Shown here: one piece after another, positions 13,961 through 14,274 of the stretch
Layout of the letters: each line of letters starts with the position of its first letter
Numbering within the stretch: the first letter of the stretch is position 1
Origin: an uncultured Spirochaetales bacterium
GTDB lineage: Bacteria > UBP6 > UBA1177
Assembly (NCBI GenBank): GCA_902780365.1
Contig: CACZFE010000044.1
Location: 1 to 14,274 of the forward strand
Direction: 5' to 3'
DNA length: 14,274 bases
The notes under the pieces: model-generated
What the model saw: the letters and a program-made list of their open reading frames with translations, nothing else
Database searches by the model: none
What the model was told of the DNA's origin: nothing
Translations under genes and position numbers: made by a program

Positions 13961-14274
13961 TTAGCCCTTCGATTTCTTCCAGTTTTCAAAAGTCGGGATA
14001 TCAAATGCCGAAATGTAGTAGTTCGTCAGATATTCCTTGAATTTGTCGGAATCTGAAAGCACTTTGAAACCGTATTTTTTGTCGATGTATTTGACAGCTT
14101 CCATGTAGATTTTGTCGAAATTCGCCCTTCCGACGCGCATTTTAGCCTTGTCGATCTCGAGGCTGACGAAAGTTTTATAGGATTTGTACATCTCGTCGTT
14201 CTCCATCCCTTCGACAGGTTTTCCCGGAATATCTTCTTCGTGCTGCGTTTCGGGCTCTGCTTTCGGTTCAGGTT
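13961..14274 (-). CDS. Hypothetical protein, C-terminal part (5' end outside window)
   Basis: The frame is open from the window edge to TAA at 13961-13963, giving 103 visible residues. The first Met (14206) has no well-placed ribosome binding site, and the 22 codons before it read as a Pro/Glu-rich linker (PEPKAEPETQHEED). The true start therefore probably lies outside the window and this is the C-terminal part of a larger protein. The visible C-terminal region (about 80 residues, MYKSYKTFVSLEIDKAK onward to FENWKKSKG) looks like a compact helical domain rich in Lys and Tyr. No family is recognised. A small hypothetical gene follows 12 bases downstream, probably in the same operon. Confidence 0.65.
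   Translation of the reverse strand, partial: PEPKAEPETQHEEDIPGKPVEGMENDEMYKSYKTFVSLEIDKAKMRVGRANFDKIYMEAVKYIDKKYGFKVLSDSDKFKEYLTNYYISAFDIPTFENWKKSKG

Overview
The window is 14.3 kb of a dense bacterial genome with standard-code genes. Every supported gene and both tRNAs lie on the minus strand, so transcription runs from high to low coordinates. TolQ/TolR/TolB homologues, a TolA/TonB-like protein, a probable outer-membrane beta-barrel and at least four predicted lipoproteins (N-terminal Cys lipobox) indicate a diderm (Gram-negative type) organism. A phosphate butyryltransferase/butyrate kinase pair suggests a fermentative, probably anaerobic, lifestyle. Lipoproteins with long Ser/Asp/Glu/Thr linkers, and a DUF4398-like lipoprotein next to TolB, resemble what is found in deltaproteobacterial/Myxococcota-type genomes. 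That placement is an impression, not a demonstration.

Layout in the direction of transcription. (1) 14274-13700: the 3' end of an unrecognised protein and a small hypothetical protein. (2) 13655-13444: a good sigma70-type promoter, then tRNA-Val(UAC) and tRNA-Asp(GUC), both with genome-encoded CCA. (3) 13380-13317: a GC-clamped palindromic repeat. (4) 13199-10970: ptb, a DUF493/YbeD-like small protein and buk, closely spaced, making a butyrate (or branched-chain acid) phosphotransfer module with an unexpected middle gene. (5) 10969-10875: a compound copy of the same palindrome family, followed by a perfect-consensus promoter (10861-10834). (6) 10805-7775: a four-gene operon of diacylglycerol-kinase-like lipid kinase, PP2C phosphatase, and two thioredoxin-fold lipoproteins with CGPC and WCEPC active sites. 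(7) 7636-6212: an outer-membrane beta-barrel protein with a very acidic N-terminal segment, ending in a clear intrinsic terminator. (8) 6142-5525: a TPR-like lipoprotein. (9) 5317-1: rseP, tolQ, tolR, tolA/tonB-like, tolB and a DUF4398-like lipoprotein cut by the window edge, in one tightly packed envelope operon.

The rseP-tol operon would build the energised trans-envelope Tol system (TolQR motor, TolA-like shaft, TolB, and a lipoprotein in the Pal position) together with a site-2 protease. The lipid kinase/PP2C/thioredoxin operon looks like an envelope or signalling set with no obvious named pathway. The ptb-buk module makes ATP from acyl-CoA.

Several starts were moved inward from the longest open frame because a GGAGG-type ribosome binding site lies between a spurious upstream start and the true ATG (tolQ, the TPR-like lipoprotein, the barrel protein, the CGPC lipoprotein, buk). 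The most unusual non-coding signal is the CGCCGCC/GGCGGCG-clamped palindrome family, with copies on both sides of the ptb-buk operon. I found no CRISPR array, transposase, phage gene or rRNA.
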